A stretch of 64,000 nucleotides of DNA from Lytechinus pictus (GCF_037042905.1 NC_087245.1:26660501-26724500); one strand, 5' to 3'; numbered from the stretch's first letter, positions 25,018-36,956 are shown. The notes: a model not told the origin generated them from the sequence alone. Translations and numbers: made by a program.

Positions 25018-26046
25018 GCTCAAGTGAAGAAGGGTGTATGCACTCAAAAACATCCCAAGGCAGATAAACATTTTTATCATGCAATAAGAGATAACAGTTG
25101 AACAGACATGATGATCTTCTAATTGGTTTGTCTGGCTAGGGATGTGGTGCCAACATGATTCAAAATGAATTAGGATAGCCAGTCAACAGGAAGGACAAGC
25201 TCCATGTTCCATTTTCAATGTAATATCTAAGAACACACGCATGTTCTTTTCTACGGGTCCCAAAGATGTTTTTTTTTATTAAGAGACATACATTCATTGA
25301 ACATTACTGCATTCCCTACTGTTTTTTCTATATAATAACTGTGAGGGTAGGTAGGGATGGAAAGTATACTGTGACTTTAACATTTGTGACCAGCCACCCA
25401 AAAACCAACAAAAAGTCTTCAAAAATGAATTTGGGAGATTTTCCTTGAGCTTGTTGAAATAGCACATCGCAAGCTTTGAAATACAACTTATCGAAATTGA
25501 TCAATAATCCTCACAAGTACTCTGATTGAATGGAAAAAAGGAGAAAATGAGGACTGAAGTTTGGGTCCACTATTAAAAGCATGTGATGTGGACATTGTTC
25601 ATTCTCAGTGAAACTCCCAGGCAGTCCATTAAAAAATGTCAAAACAACTCCTATCTTGGCTTTCATTCAACTTTGCAACTTTAGACTTTGACAGTATGGA
25701 GGAGACTTATTCTTATTCTAATTTTCTTATTTTTGCTTTTTGGAGACCAAACTTCTATTTTTGCTATTTACAGAGAACCTTTCCGGTGACTTATTGTTGG
25801 GTTTGGGCTGGCGTGTTAGGTGCCATATGCCTGGTCACTACTGTACTACTCATAAGTAAAATTTTGTGTTAGGCAAAACAAATGCTGGTCACATGTACAA
25901 TCTCAACCAATCAATTGATGAGGATTTTATTTACTATGGTTATTATGATAGGGTGGATAGGCTTTTTAGCAAACTGATTTTCGAAGAGGTCCACATTATT
26001 GTATTGTAGCTATATAAATATGCAGTCTCTCTAGAAATTATTACCA
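25018..26046. other. ASB8 3' flank with likely poly(A) signal
   Basis: Non-coding. TTTATT at 25926-25931 is AATAAA on the - strand, about 115 bases past the ASB8 stop, a reasonable poly(A) signal for that gene. The 78-codon frame at 25636-25872 has no recognisable similarity and probably is not a gene. Confidence 0.4.
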
Positions 26047-28016
26047 TCAAGTTTGCAATAGTAGGTACCTCTGTAGGCGTGCTGGAAGTGGTAACAGTTT
26101 TACAGCAGTAGGAAGATGGGTGTTGTTGAGGTGGTGCCTAATAGTATAACGACACAGCTGGCGTAATGACCGGGGATGGGAGCAAAGCTGCCATAGCATA
26201 TTGCATAAAGCCGTGTCATTTTGAATGGCGGAGGGGATCAAACCATCTTCGTCTCGAATGTCAAACTGACCGGTAGCACTGATAAGTAGATTTAGGCAAC
26301 TTTCTTCCTCTTCAACGTCGAGTCCCGCTCCAATCAAGGAAGCAACCCGGGAGATGGGGGATACTCCGTCGACACTTGACGTGTGGGTCTCCACACCGTA
26401 CTCCAGGAGCAACTGCACACACTCGTGGTTTCCCTTCATTGCTGCCCAGTTCAGTGGAGTGTTGCCATGGATATCTGGTATGTTGATGGATGCATTCTTT
26501 GAAAGAAGAGCCTGGACACACTCAACCTGGTTGCGGAAGGAAGCCCAATGAATGGCAGTCTCACCGTTGGCGTTAAGGGCATTTGGGTCAGCACCAGATT
26601 CCAGGAGAAGGCTTAGGCAGTCTACATCTTGTTCAGCAGCGTAATGAATAGCAGCTCGACCGTACCCATCAACAGCATTTACCTTGTAATGAAAGAATTA
26701 CCAAAGAAAATCATCCATTTATTGGGGTTTATTTCTGTTTTTGAATCAGCCCTAGTGCAAAGACTTTCAACTTATGACACTTCAAAGCTTCAGCTGATCA
26801 CATTAAAACTTTCTTTTCATATACTGTGATAGCTGAAAAAAAGTGAAATACATAGCTGACAAATTCAAACTAGACATTTCTCATCTAATTACAGTTTTAA
26901 ATGATGCAATTAATGTTAAAATACTGAGCGTACAGAATAAAAATACATTTTATTGAAAAGCTGCAACATACCTCTGCACCGTGATCCAGAAGAAGCTTAA
27001 CATAATCATCCTCTCCTGTCATGCAAGCACAGTGTAGAGGTAGGAGGGTGCCATGCAACTGATTCACGTCGGCTCCTTCAGCGAGAACAGATTCTACAGA
27101 GTCCTGCATACACAGAAATAGAATGAAACCATCAAACAGCTGACAATGTACATTTTCCTTGTAGTTTTGTACAAAGAGGCTCTAACACATTTAGATGGTG
27201 ATTTGAAGTAGTTTGGTTATTCAACATGCTCAGACAGGTACAATGTACACTGAAGTTTTTTTTTAATACAGGCATATCGCGATCCTACATTAAAATTCAT
27301 TTCAATTGGGAACCAGACTACAATGAAAATAACCACATTTTTGTTTCTCCCATTTTTCTAAAATAAAATTCGTGTCAGATAATTTAGGCCCTATCAATAT
27401 TCCAGGGCTCAAATAAATCCAAGGCAATCAAAGGACATGGCTTCCGATGCCCACAGAAATGTCCTTGATGCCCTTTGCAGATTTAGAAGGCCAAAATAAT
27501 TTTTTGCCCTCATTAATTTGACTCAATGATTTTGCTTTCTATTCTGGTAGTTACATGTATGATTTAAATGGATTTTGTAAAATATTTTAAATTAAAACAT
27601 CACTTATTTTTTTAGTTTTCATGAAACATTGTCTGATTGTCATCCCATCACACAGTATAAAAGTGAAGAAAAAAGCAGTGTAAACAATTTTTTCATTATT
27701 TTTTTTAAATTCATTTTGTTATTTTTATTTTTCATTTTTATTTGGGGGGGGGGGGCTTGAACCCATAATTTTAGGTGAGACTTTGAGCATGACTTTGAGC
27801 ATGGACTTTGAGCATGACTTTGAGCATGACTTTGAGGCGTTTGAGCATGACTTTGAGCATGACTTTGAGCATGACTTTGAGCATGGACTTTGAGCATGAC
27901 TGGAGAATAGGGGCCCTTACCTTAGGTGATAGGGTCCAGCCGCTGATTGCTCTGATAAGCCTATCAGACAATGTAAATCGGTGCTGAGCCATAGCAAAGC
28001 AGTGGTACATGCTCAT
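26047..28016 (-). CDS. ASB8: ankyrin repeat and SOCS box protein, ASB8-like (three coding exons)
   Basis: Substrate-recognition subunit of a cullin-RING E3 ligase: the SOCS box binds elongin B/C and CUL5, and the ankyrin repeats bind the target. Coding exons in transcript order are 28016-27921, 27103-26972 and 26682-26047; all junctions are GT/AG, phase 0, giving 287 aa against 288 for human ASB8. Seen: N-terminal FTLSDRLIRAI (human YSLSERLIRTI); ankyrin repeats such as GTLLPLHCACMTGEDDYVKL, AAIHYAAEQDVDCLSLLLES, ETAIHWASFRNQVECVQALL, NTPLNWAAMKGNHECVQLLL; then the SOCS box (PRSLRQLCRYTIRHHL...LPTAVKLLPLPARLQRYLLL). A strong pyrimidine tract and AG at 28043-28044 imply the first coding exon begins at 28042, with a non-coding exon upstream. 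The upstream intron holds a minisatellite. Confidence 0.94.
27778..27900. repeat. 12-bp minisatellite GACTTTGAGCAT in ASB8 intron
   Basis: About ten copies of GACTTTGAGCAT, three with an extra G (GGACTTTGAGCAT or GGCGTTTGAGCAT variants), occupy the intron between coding exons 1 and 2, ending 20 bp from the donor at 27920. The - strand frame reads as AQSH repeats but is intronic. Confidence 0.85.
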
Positions 28017-28042
28017 AACAACAAAATATCAGCTTAAAACAT

Positions 28043-30094
28043 CTAGAAGAGAGAACAAAAAAAAAGAAAAAAGAAACAAATGACTTAATTTGATTACAGT
28101 AAATTGTTTACTATCAGGGACTACATGTACAGTACTTAAATTTCAAAGGGCTGTCATGACATCAAGCTGGTTTTAAAGAAATTAGTTTTTGACGAAAATC
28201 CATCATAATGTTGAAAGTTTTCAAAATCAAAGTTGTATTTCTTGTAATTTAGGAACATCAAATCCAAGTTGATACCCCATCATATCTATCATAACACAGA
28301 TTCTATAAATTGTCATTTTTAATGATTCATTATGAATTTTGTCATAGAATATTCAATTTGTACAACCATGCTGCCATGTTGTAGGCCTAGATACATGTAA
28401 ACATGCTTATCAAGTCAACCTCAATAAATTGAGTATTTGTACAAGTCAAATCAATCTTTTTTAGACAAGATTATAAATTTACCAATTTATTATGCAACTT
28501 AATTGGTATTATGAGAACAATTTTATCTTCATTTTATCTCTGTAAGACACACCTATTTTCAATCAATATCCAATGAGAAACACCCTTTTATAGCTCTCTG
28601 AGTCTCTCATCTCTTTCAACCAATGGAAATCCATTCCGCAAGGAGGTGTGGCAAAAGAGTGAGATTGCGTCAATTTATTGACGCAATTTGCGTCTTTACA
28701 GAGATTTTATTTTTTTACGACAATACTCTCATCTCTTTTTCGAAGTCTAGATCTATATCACATCTTTTCAAGCATCATTTCAAAGACAATATTTAAAGAA
28801 AAGTCTTATTCAAAGTAATTCCTGATCATGCTGATTGTACAGGAATAACGTTAAGGTGTTGTTATTCTCAATTAATATATCATTTTTCTTCATTTTCATG
28901 TCAACATTTGGAATTAATTACCTAAAAATATTGATGAAATCAACATCGCGGAGATAAAATAGCTCCTAGATTTTCTAGGCCTACCCTCTTAAATTCATTT
29001 CATTTTTTCATCAAAGCACTAACATGGGCGCAAGAACATCCGCGTTGCAATAGTAAAATACGCAATTGGTACCGGTAAGTCTACGCAGGCACTGCTCTGT
29101 CGCATATCATCTAAGTTACTTGTTAGTATAAAATTTAGTATTTAGTATTAAAATCGTCTGGATACGCAAACTGAAATTTTATCTCAGTCAGAGATTGTCA
29201 ATGTCAATGACAATGGCCAATGCCATCTCAGAATGACTCAGAATACTCAATACCAATTTCATTTTAAGAGATAAAATAAAATATTTTAAAGATAAAATGA
29301 CCTCAGAATACCGGTACCGCCCCTGATTTTTTTTTTCTTCAAACTTTAACTTAACTCCCCGTCAGTTAGTTCAAATTATTCTCCCCCCCCCCCCCTTAAA
29401 TTCCCAGTTCCCTCCCCAGCTTTCAACAATGTATACCCAGTTGTTGTGTGTCCGGACAGGTTGTGTGTCCGGACGATCAATTTTAGAAAGTCATTTGGAA
29501 AAATTTACAAGGGAAGTTTTATCAATTTTTAGTACAAAATGTCAGGAAATATTATAGAGAACAAAATAGTAGATGATTACAACTATTGATTTCGTATTTT
29601 TTAGTGTAATCCAAAGACAAAAAAAGAAGGCTTCAAAAATATAAAGTGTCCAGACACCCGACCCCCCATCCTACTAATGCCTAATGGCATGCCCACCATC
29701 GACGCCCGCCGCGATTAAGCGGCAGCGGAGCTCCTTGTCTCGACAAGCTGTGCTGTCGGCCCGCCGGCTCTCGGGGCTGAGGTGTTGTGACCGGCCGTAC
29801 TCCACTACCAACCAACCAGGTACGTAACTGACTAGTAGTAGTAGTTTAGTAAGAGGCTAAATAATGACAGTTAAGCAAATAACAATAGGGTAATAGAAAT
29901 AGTTTCCTAATCAACAAATGGGGATTATAAAGAACACACGTACCAGAATAAACTGCTTTTCTTTTCAGCTTAACCTTGGGCTTGGGCTTGGCCTTATTTT
30001 CGCCGAGAAACAGTCGACGTCGCAACTACGTACACATACGGTACCGGTACGTTGTTGTTGTTGTTGTTGTTGTCTTGTCGGGGGGGGGGGCCGG
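28043..30094. other. upstream region of ASB8; GC-rich segment at 29690-29820
   Basis: No coding exon seen. It contains CCAAT boxes near 28568 and 28617, a 24-bp palindrome (28664-28687), a C tract at 29382-29395, a directly repeated GTTGTGTGTCCGGAC word at about 29444-29475, and a CpG-rich block at 29690-29820 that could be the ASB8 promoter or first exon. None of these is proven; the GC-rich block is the best promoter candidate. Confidence 0.35.
28664..28687. promoter_or_regulatory. palindromic TTGCGTCA/TGACGCAA pair
   Basis: ATTGCGTCAAT and its exact reverse complement ATTGACGCAAT are separated by TT. Each arm is a C/EBP-ATF composite-like site. It lies about 650 bp upstream of the ASB8 start codon, close to CCAAT boxes. 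Function is inferred from sequence only. Confidence 0.4.
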
Positions 30095-30631
30095 GGGCGA
30101 AATTATTTTTCCCACCGAGTTCTGGACCGACATATGAATATTCATGACTTGCGTCTTCGGATTGAGAGTACGCATGCGCATGCGCGTGGACTTGGCCTCG
30201 ACATTCACGTTGCTCAGAATGAATTAGCATCGTCAAATTACCGGTACCCTTACATAGTTACATAGGCCTTATAGGCTTAGATCTATATATACATCCAATT
30301 CTTAAACACTTATCAAACTAGCTGCCATTAATGGCAAGACATGTGCTAGGGTAGGGCTAGCTTAGGCTAGCGCATTAACTTTACCTCAAATCTGGACCTG
30401 TCTAATGCCTAATACTAATAGGAATAGCCGACTAATGCCATGGTTAATTTCGAACTTGTTAATTCCGAACTTTACGTTTGATTAGTTTTGGACCAATATT
30501 AGCTTGTTTACCATGGTTTAATATGTCTAGTCCGTATACAGAACCAGTCCTAGATCTAAAATAAATATCTTAGTTCTAGTCTAGTCTCTAGATCTAGACT
30601 CTGATCTACGCGCTATCAGCATGGAACCACT

Positions 30632-31212
30632 AGTGTACCAAAGGGGGGGGGGGGGGGCAGACTGCCCCCCTGACGAGTCACAACTGATCCAGGGGACGTG
30701 CCCCCCCCCCTTGAGAAGCCAAATTAATAATTTGTAATGTCAAAATGCAACGAAAAAAGACGTATGTCCCCTCTTTTGAACGTGAAAAAAATCTTTCTTT
30801 TTTTTCTTTTCAAATTTTTTTCAGCTACGAAATCCTTAATTTTGGGTGAAGACGGGGATCAAGATCACTGACGTTAATTTGTGCCTGACGTTAGAATACG
30901 TTCCATGCACGCACTGGTGTACCTAGGATTCTCCAAAAGGGGGGCAAATTTTTTAGAGGATATTTCGTCCGCGAAAAAATGTGACAAGCCCCCCCCCCAA
31001 AAAAAAGGGTATTCACCCCAAATTATGGATTTCTTAGCTAAAAAAAAAAGAAAAAGATCTTCACGTTCAAAAAAGGGGACATACGTCTTTTTCATTGCAT
31101 TTTTACATTCCAAATTATTAATTTGGCTTCTCAAAAGGAGCACGTCCCCTGAATCAGTTGTGACTCGTCAGAGGGACAGTCTTCCCCCCTCCCCCTTGGT
31201 ACACTAGTGGTT
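30632..31212. mobile_element. CACTAGTGTACC-ended palindromic element at the palindrome centre
   Basis: Ends ACCACTAGTGTACCAAAGGGGG and CCCCCTTGGTACACTAGTGGT are exact inverted copies at the tips, followed on both sides by GACTCGTCA/TGACGAGTC, CCAAATTAATAATTTG and GACGTATGTCCCC / GGGGACATACGTC blocks. The centre (30915-30985) carries another transposon-end signature, CACTGGTGTACCTAGG plus a GGGGGGC tract. No transposase. Confidence 0.6.
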
Positions 31213-31619
31213 CCATGCTGATACAGCGTAGATCAGAGTCTAGATATAGAGACTATAGACTAGAACTAAGATTTAAAAAAATTAGATCTAGGACTGGTTT
31301 TGTACACGGACTAGACATATTAAACCATGGCAAATAAGCTGATATTTGTCTAAACCTAATTAAACGTGAAGTTCGGAATTAACCAGTTCGAAGTTAACCA
31401 TGGCATTAGTCGGCTATTCAGTGTTGTAGTCAAGGCTCAAACCTCCAAGGCCAAGGCTTTAATACCCAAGGTCAAGGCTTCAATACCAAAGGCCAAGGCC
31501 AAGGCATGGAAACCCAAGGCCGAGGCCTGAAAACCTCAAGGCCAAGGCATTTCAAACTTACAATATACAGAACAATGAACTAACAATACTTAGGCGGCAG
31601 ACATCACACATGGTAAAAT

Positions 31620-32800
31620 GTATGTGAGCGAGGGGACTGAGCGAGAAAAAAATTAACCTTTGTACATTTAAAACAAAAATAATTTCATGATAGAGACATA
31701 TTAAAATAATGATATAGTTACCTGTGTACACATAATCCATAATTTTTCTATAGGCGATTTACATTGCAATAATTATTATTACCACGGTCATCTGATCCTG
31801 GCATTCTCAACGTATGTTTTTCTCCATGCACTCCCTGGGACAGGGGCAGCAGAAAATTATCATGGGGGGGGGGGGTCAACGCCAAAAAGGCACCCATTTA
31901 TCAAAATGAGTTTTTTTGTGCAAACAGATACATGTATTTTCAAAATGAGATTATGAACTGCGTGAAGTAATTGTGTGTTTTATAGAAATTAAGTTGAGCA
32001 AAGGCCTTCTAAAATGATTTTTAATTATAAGATAGATATTTTGCTTTAGGTTTTACTTCTCAGCGAGAAAGCATAGCGAGCAAGCGGTTTTGAAAAAAAA
32101 AATCAATTCTGATGTTGTAAAACTTGATTTATGGTCAATTATGGGGCTAATCATTGTTGAAATTTCCTTGCGCGATGTTGCCAGCGCGAATCACCAGCTC
32201 AAACTTCTTGACATGTCGTGTAATAAGACATGGAAATTATTTTATTCTGAGCTGGTTTTGTAATCATGAAAAAGATGTGTATCTAACTAAAAAATAACTT
32301 TGCGCTCGCTAATTCTTTTTATATACTGACCAGTAAAGGAAGCAGTTAATTAAGCAGTTAATTACTGCATTTTAAATAAGATACATAACTCACCAATAAT
32401 AAAAAATAATGCGAGCGCAAAGCGCGAGCTCAAAAATTTGTGATATTCCAACCTGAAAACTGGACATTCTGAGCATTTTTTTGTGAACGGGAAGAGAACG
32501 AGTACAATAATTGATGCGAGTGCAGGAAGCGAGCCAAATAGTTGTGATATTTCAACCATAAAGCAACATTCTATACATTTTTGTAACCATTAGCAGTACT
32601 GTACTAAACAATAATTGATGCAAGCACGATTCAAAATCTGCGATTTTCAAACCTTAAAATGTATTATGTTTTATTATTAAAGAAGGTATTTCTTTTTAAA
32701 AAAGGGCATATTTCATTTGGAAAAAAAAATCCTACAGGGATTTTTTTTTGGGGGGGGGGGGGGGGGGGCAAGAGAGCACAAAGCGCAAGCTAAAATTTTC
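31620..32800 (-). repeat. degenerate GCGAGCGC-motif array
   Basis: Diverged copies at about 31625, 32055, 32292, 32412, 32517 and 32772, several followed by the same GATATTCCAACCTGAAAACTGGACATTCTGAGCA context seen at 5.3-6.3 kb and 38.1-38.6 kb. Includes a 19-base G tract at 32750-32768. Confidence 0.6.
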
Positions 32801-34004
32801 AAATGCTTAAACTGAAAATGAGTCATTTTTAGGACTCTTGTCAGTTTTCACATTTTTTTCTGCTTACAACCACTTTTTTTAAACTTTTAATTAATCATTA
32901 ATTATTAATACTTATTGATAATATTAATAATTATTAATTATTAAATTATTTTTTGTTAATTATTATTTCTTGAAACCATATTGACACAAAAACAAATACG
33001 TTGTTTATTTCCTTGTAACTGTAGAGAAATGAGATTCAATGTTGAACGATATATGATTAAAAAGAAGTAAACATTTTTTCCCCTTTGTTTTGTCAATCTG
33101 ACCCAAAACAAATATAAAAATTTAGAAGAGAGATAGATAGAAGAAGAAGTCCCACCACCAAGAATAAACTAAGACAAGGGGGGGAAGGGAAAGGAAAAGA
33201 TGGAGTAAATGTGATATTATTTTTTGAACAATCTATTGCAAAATTAGCTTTTCTTATAGAAAGAGGGGGACAAATTTTGTTCACTCGCTCGCTTCAATCG
33301 CTTTCTTCTTCTTTTTTGACAGAAATTTTGCTCTATATATGCCATGCTTGGCCCCTCAAAGTTTCTGGCTCATCATGCCATTGACATAACCCATTTGGAT
33401 ATGACACAATTGGAGACTGTGTTCAAGTTTACCAAATCTTTTCAGAATATCATTAAGACTTAAAACATTCTTGTTGGCCAAAGAAAATAATACAAGGAAA
33501 ATCCTAATGGAATAGAAATCAACCTTGTTATCGTTCTTTAGAGTTAGCTATGTTTAAAGTATGAAAATTGTTGTCAAAATTGCAGTCAGATGTAAAAATT
33601 ATTCTTGTCATCAAAGCAATATTATCTTGATCATGACCATTATTATTTACTGTCATTATCATCATATGATTTCAACACATTACCAATACATAATGCTATT
33701 TTTCATAACTGATGTATTCTTTGTTTGAATTTCTTGATAATGGTGACAATTACAATTGATGACACTGCTAGTACACTTACTACTGCTGCTGCTACTGTTA
33801 CTGGTGATTGGTAGTATTGACCATTAGTGTTATTAAATATATATTAAAAAAACAATTGAAACATTTATAATTACTTATTAAAACAAATGAAAGTACAAAA
33901 TACAAAATGCCTTGAAAATGCCTTAAAAAAAAAAAAATTCAAGGCTCAAAATCCTCAAGGCCAAGGCCCTCTCGAGGCCAAGGCTTTGAAAAAGTAGCTA
34001 GGCA

Positions 34005-34591
34005 TTAAAGGAGAATGAAACCCTTGAAACCAGCTGAATCCATATCAAAGAGAAAAATCAAAGGAACACATTGTTGAAAGTTTGAGGAAGATTGAATGAA
34101 TAATAAGAAAGTTATGAGCATTTGAATATTGAGATCACTAGTGCCATGTAGATCCTCCCATCGGCAATGCGACCAAGATCTGTGATATCACACACGTACA
34201 ACTCCCTCATTACTTTAGTACTTATTTCACTTATATTCTCACTTTTATAGAGTCTGTCACAAGGTGAGGTGTTCTCTTTATGAGATGACAAGTACAGAGG
34301 TTTCACAACATTATATCATTGATGAATCGTTTGTCATATGATTAGAATGAGCAAAAAGAAATGTTTTGGGGTATATTTTCAGTGTCCAAATGGGAGAGTT
34401 GTACGTGTGTGACATCACAGATCTTGGTCGCATTGCCAATGGGAGGATCTCCATAGCATTAGTGATCTCGACATTCAAATGCTCATAACTCTTTTATTGC
34501 TAGTCCTATTTTACTCAAACTTTTGTTGATCTTATTTTTTTATTTTTCTGCTTTCACAAAAGCTAACTTGCTCCAAGAGTTTCATTCTTAA
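34005..34591. mobile_element. TTAA-flanked palindromic MITE, family C
   Basis: TTAA at 34005-34008 and 34588-34591; ends AGGAGAATGAAAC / GTTTCATTC (inverted). Inner blocks GATCCTCCCATCGGCAATGCG and CACACGTACAACTC recur inverted at 34380-34460. Partial relatives lie at 35869-36110 and 43262-43595. Confidence 0.7.
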
Positions 34592-34631
34592 GGCCAAGGC
34601 CGAGCATCAAGGCACTACAACACTGATTAGT

Positions 34632-34880
34632 GTAGTAGGTTTCACGGTACACCATGTATCTTTCTTGGGCAGATGTTGGTCCTGAAAAGGACCACCCAAT
34701 CTCGACGTTTCGACAAGTGTGTTCTTGTCGTTTTCTCCTGAGGACGACAAGAACACACTTGTCGAAACGTCGATATTGGGTGGTCCTTTTCAGGACCAAC
34801 ATCTGCCCAAGAAAGATACATGGTGTACCGTGAAACCTACTACACTATTCTTCTTTGTCATGGAAACCTTCAGAAATTAT
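34632..34880. mobile_element. Penelope-like insert with near-perfect 103-bp inverted repeat
   Basis: Positions 34628-34730 and 34745-34847 are inverted copies differing at one base (CTCG versus CGATAT side), with a 14-base loop. The insert is flanked by an exact 13-bp duplication AACACTGATTAGT (34619-34631 and 34881-34893), the second of which restores the end of the 3.2-kb element. The loop and right arm contain CTGAGGA, a stem (GACAAG/CTTGTC) and GAAACG, reminiscent of hammerhead motifs known from Penelope-like retroelements. Confidence 0.7.
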
Positions 34881-35225
34881 AACACTGATTAGTACTAGGC
34901 ATTAATTAGACAGGTCCAGATTTGAGGTAAAGTTAATGCGCTAGCCTAAGCTAGCCCTACCCTAGCACATGTCCATTAATGGCAGCTAGTTTATTAAGTG
35001 TTTAAGAATTGGATATATATATATATAGATCTAAGCCTATAAGACCTATGTAACTATGTAAGGGTACCGGTAATTTGACCATGCTAATTCATTCTGAGCA
35101 ACGTGAATGCTTACGATCGGCACTGGTCGAGGCCAAGTCCACGCGCATGCGTACTCTCAATCCGAAGACGCAAGTCATGAATATTCATATGTTGGTCCAG
35201 AACTCGGTGGGAAAAATAATTTCGC

Positions 35226-36195
35226 TGTCGGCGGGAGGGGGGGGGGTGCCTGGTGGCGAGTATCTGTATACCCACGTTACTGGGCCACTCTGAGTCTCTA
35301 TTCATGAATGACATTTAATATACCAATGCAAAAATAATGTAACATTACTTTTCAACCTAATATAACTTATTTTTCCCCTTATTTTCCCACCTATATATAA
35401 GCCTATATAGCCCTCTATATAGTTCGTTGTATGCCTTATGATGACCGCCGCTGACCGCTGCATGGGCCCTGGGGAAACTCTCTTTTTAAAATTAGGTCAT
35501 AGGATTCCTGCGTTTCAATTTGCGATAGATTTGATCCCCTTAGTTATACAATGGACCCTAGGGTCCATGGTTATATCTTTTTACTTATAAAGAGAATAAC
35601 ATAAAATTTTCTATGGTTTCATATATAAAGTTTAGATCATATACATACTACTTTACGTATGGATACATATCGATACACTCTGTATTCAGCGGCCCCAAAT
35701 TCCCTCTCCTCTTTATAGTTTGGCCGGATCATCATGTTTTATTTATAATTGTAAAAATGGAACCTATATCTCCCAAGAAAAAAAATTGATGAAAATAAAA
35801 TTGTGAAAATTTTAAACAAAAAACCTTTTATAACACATCTGCATTTAATTACCTCTCGTTAACAGTTAAAGGAAAATGTAACCTCTAGAACAGAACAACT
35901 TGTGTGAAAACAGAAAAAAAACAGATCAACGAAAGTTTGAGAAAAATTGAATGAATAACAAGAAATCTATGAGCATTTGAAGTTTAGGTCATATAGTTCC
36001 TCCTATTGGCGATGCGACAAAAATGTAAATGTGTGATGTCACATGTGAACAACTTTCCCATTGCTTTTGTATATATATATATTGTCATAACTTGACAAAG
36101 CCCTATGGGCGAAAATTCGTTAAAATATTACTGTCCACGGAGTTTTTATACTTTTCTTTGTTTGAACCTATTTATAATCTCCGAGCAGATCATTT
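35226..36195. other. intergenic with family C MITE fragment
   Basis: AT-rich, no gene. From about 35869 (GTTAAAGGAAAATG) to about 36060 it resembles the left half of the family C MITE (GAATGAATAACAAGAAA, GGCGATGCGAC, GTGTGATGTCACATG), truncated before the AT microsatellite. Confidence 0.4.
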
Positions 36196-36200
36196 GACTA

Positions 36201-36232
<32 letters not shown>

Positions 36233-36300
36233 GGCATCCACTCTTTAACATGACTACTGTGTCTTGTACCAAATACTTAGGCGAAAAAATTACAAGACGA

Positions 36301-36365
36301 TTTGACGTTGCTGGAAGACCACAATTTAATCGAGCTTTCGGCCTAAGGCCTTCTTCATGGGTTCT
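36301..36365 (-). other. Penelope/hammerhead-like segment 1
   Basis: On the - strand: ATGAAGA, then AGGCCTTAGGCC (self-complementary stem), then GAAAGCTCG and a downstream GGTCTTCCAGCAACGTC. The order and spacing resemble the CUGANGA-stem-GAAA core of hammerhead motifs in Penelope-like elements, but the first core base is changed and no cleavage site could be placed. Confidence 0.35.
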
Positions 36366-36524
36366 ATAAACAAAAACGAACGAAACATAATCAATAGTAC
36401 AAAGGGAGGAACAGATGGACATATGAACATATAATACTGATATAATTGAAGATTGAAGGCTCATTGTTGGTGCCCATTGTTGTTCCCTGTGTAGTAGATG
36501 ACATGTTTCGTTCAGGCTTGTGTT

Positions 36525-36552
36525 TAGTGGTCCAGCCGTCAAGGCTGGACCA

Positions 36553-36555
<3 letters not shown>
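36525..36555. other. perfect 13-bp hairpin TAGTGGTCCAGCC
   Basis: TAGTGGTCCAGCC and its exact complement GGCTGGACCACTA are separated by GTCAA, immediately before an (AT)n tract. Likely the end of the Penelope-like segment. Confidence 0.6.
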
Positions 36556-36590
<35 letters not shown>

Positions 36591-36705
36591 TATAAATTTA
36601 AAATTTAAATATATATAAATATATAAATATATTATATATATATATATATATATTATATATATGTATATCACTGGTGTACCTAGGATTTTCCAGAAAATAA
36701 ATATA

Positions 36706-36746
<41 letters not shown>

Positions 36747-36956
36747 AATGAGTTGTGACTCGTCAGGGGGGCAGTCTGCCTCCCCTTAGATACGCTAGTG
36801 ATGTATATGTACATAGGCGGATCCAGCTTTTGGCGAAAGGGGGGGGGGGCGGGGCGCACTGCCGAGCGGCGCACATATTTTTGCACTTCACCGGCGCTAT
36901 AAAAGAAAATGTTGAAAAAGGCGTAAAGTCTGACCCTGTCAAATGCTCTTTTCAAA

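Larger units (their letters stand above)
31419..34625. mobile_element. 3.2-kb element with CAGTGTTGTAGT ends and CAAGGCC subterminal repeats
   Basis: Both tips are CAGTGTTGTAGT in inverted orientation. Just inside each tip are multiple AAGGCCAAGGC-type repeats (31430-31550 on the left; 33940-33990 and 34590-34610 on the right), the arrangement expected for transposase-binding subterminal repeats of hAT-like elements. The interior has a GC-motif array (31620-32800), an AT-rich region and a nested TTAA MITE. It interrupts the right arm of the palindrome. No clean target duplication was identified. Confidence 0.7.
30095..35225. repeat. large imperfect palindrome with interrupted right arm
   Basis: The left arm, about 30095-30853, pairs with about 31008-31418 plus 34888-35225. 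Matching blocks include CCACCGAGTTCTGGACC / GGTCCAGAACTCGGTGG, GACTTGCGTCTTCGGATTG / CAATCCGAAGACGCAAGTC, CTAGCGCATTAACTTTACC / GGTAAAGTTAATGCGCTAG, ACTAATGCCATGGTTAA / TTAACCATGGCATTAGT and GGAACCACTAGTGTACC / GGTACACTAGTGGTTCC. The arms total about 0.76 kb. The right arm is broken by a 3.2-kb element and a Penelope-like insert. A spacer of about 155 bp lies at the centre. Confidence 0.8.

Noticed and set aside
27640-27897. - strand ORF with AQSH repeats
   Set aside because: It is the intronic 12-bp minisatellite of ASB8, read past the splice donor.
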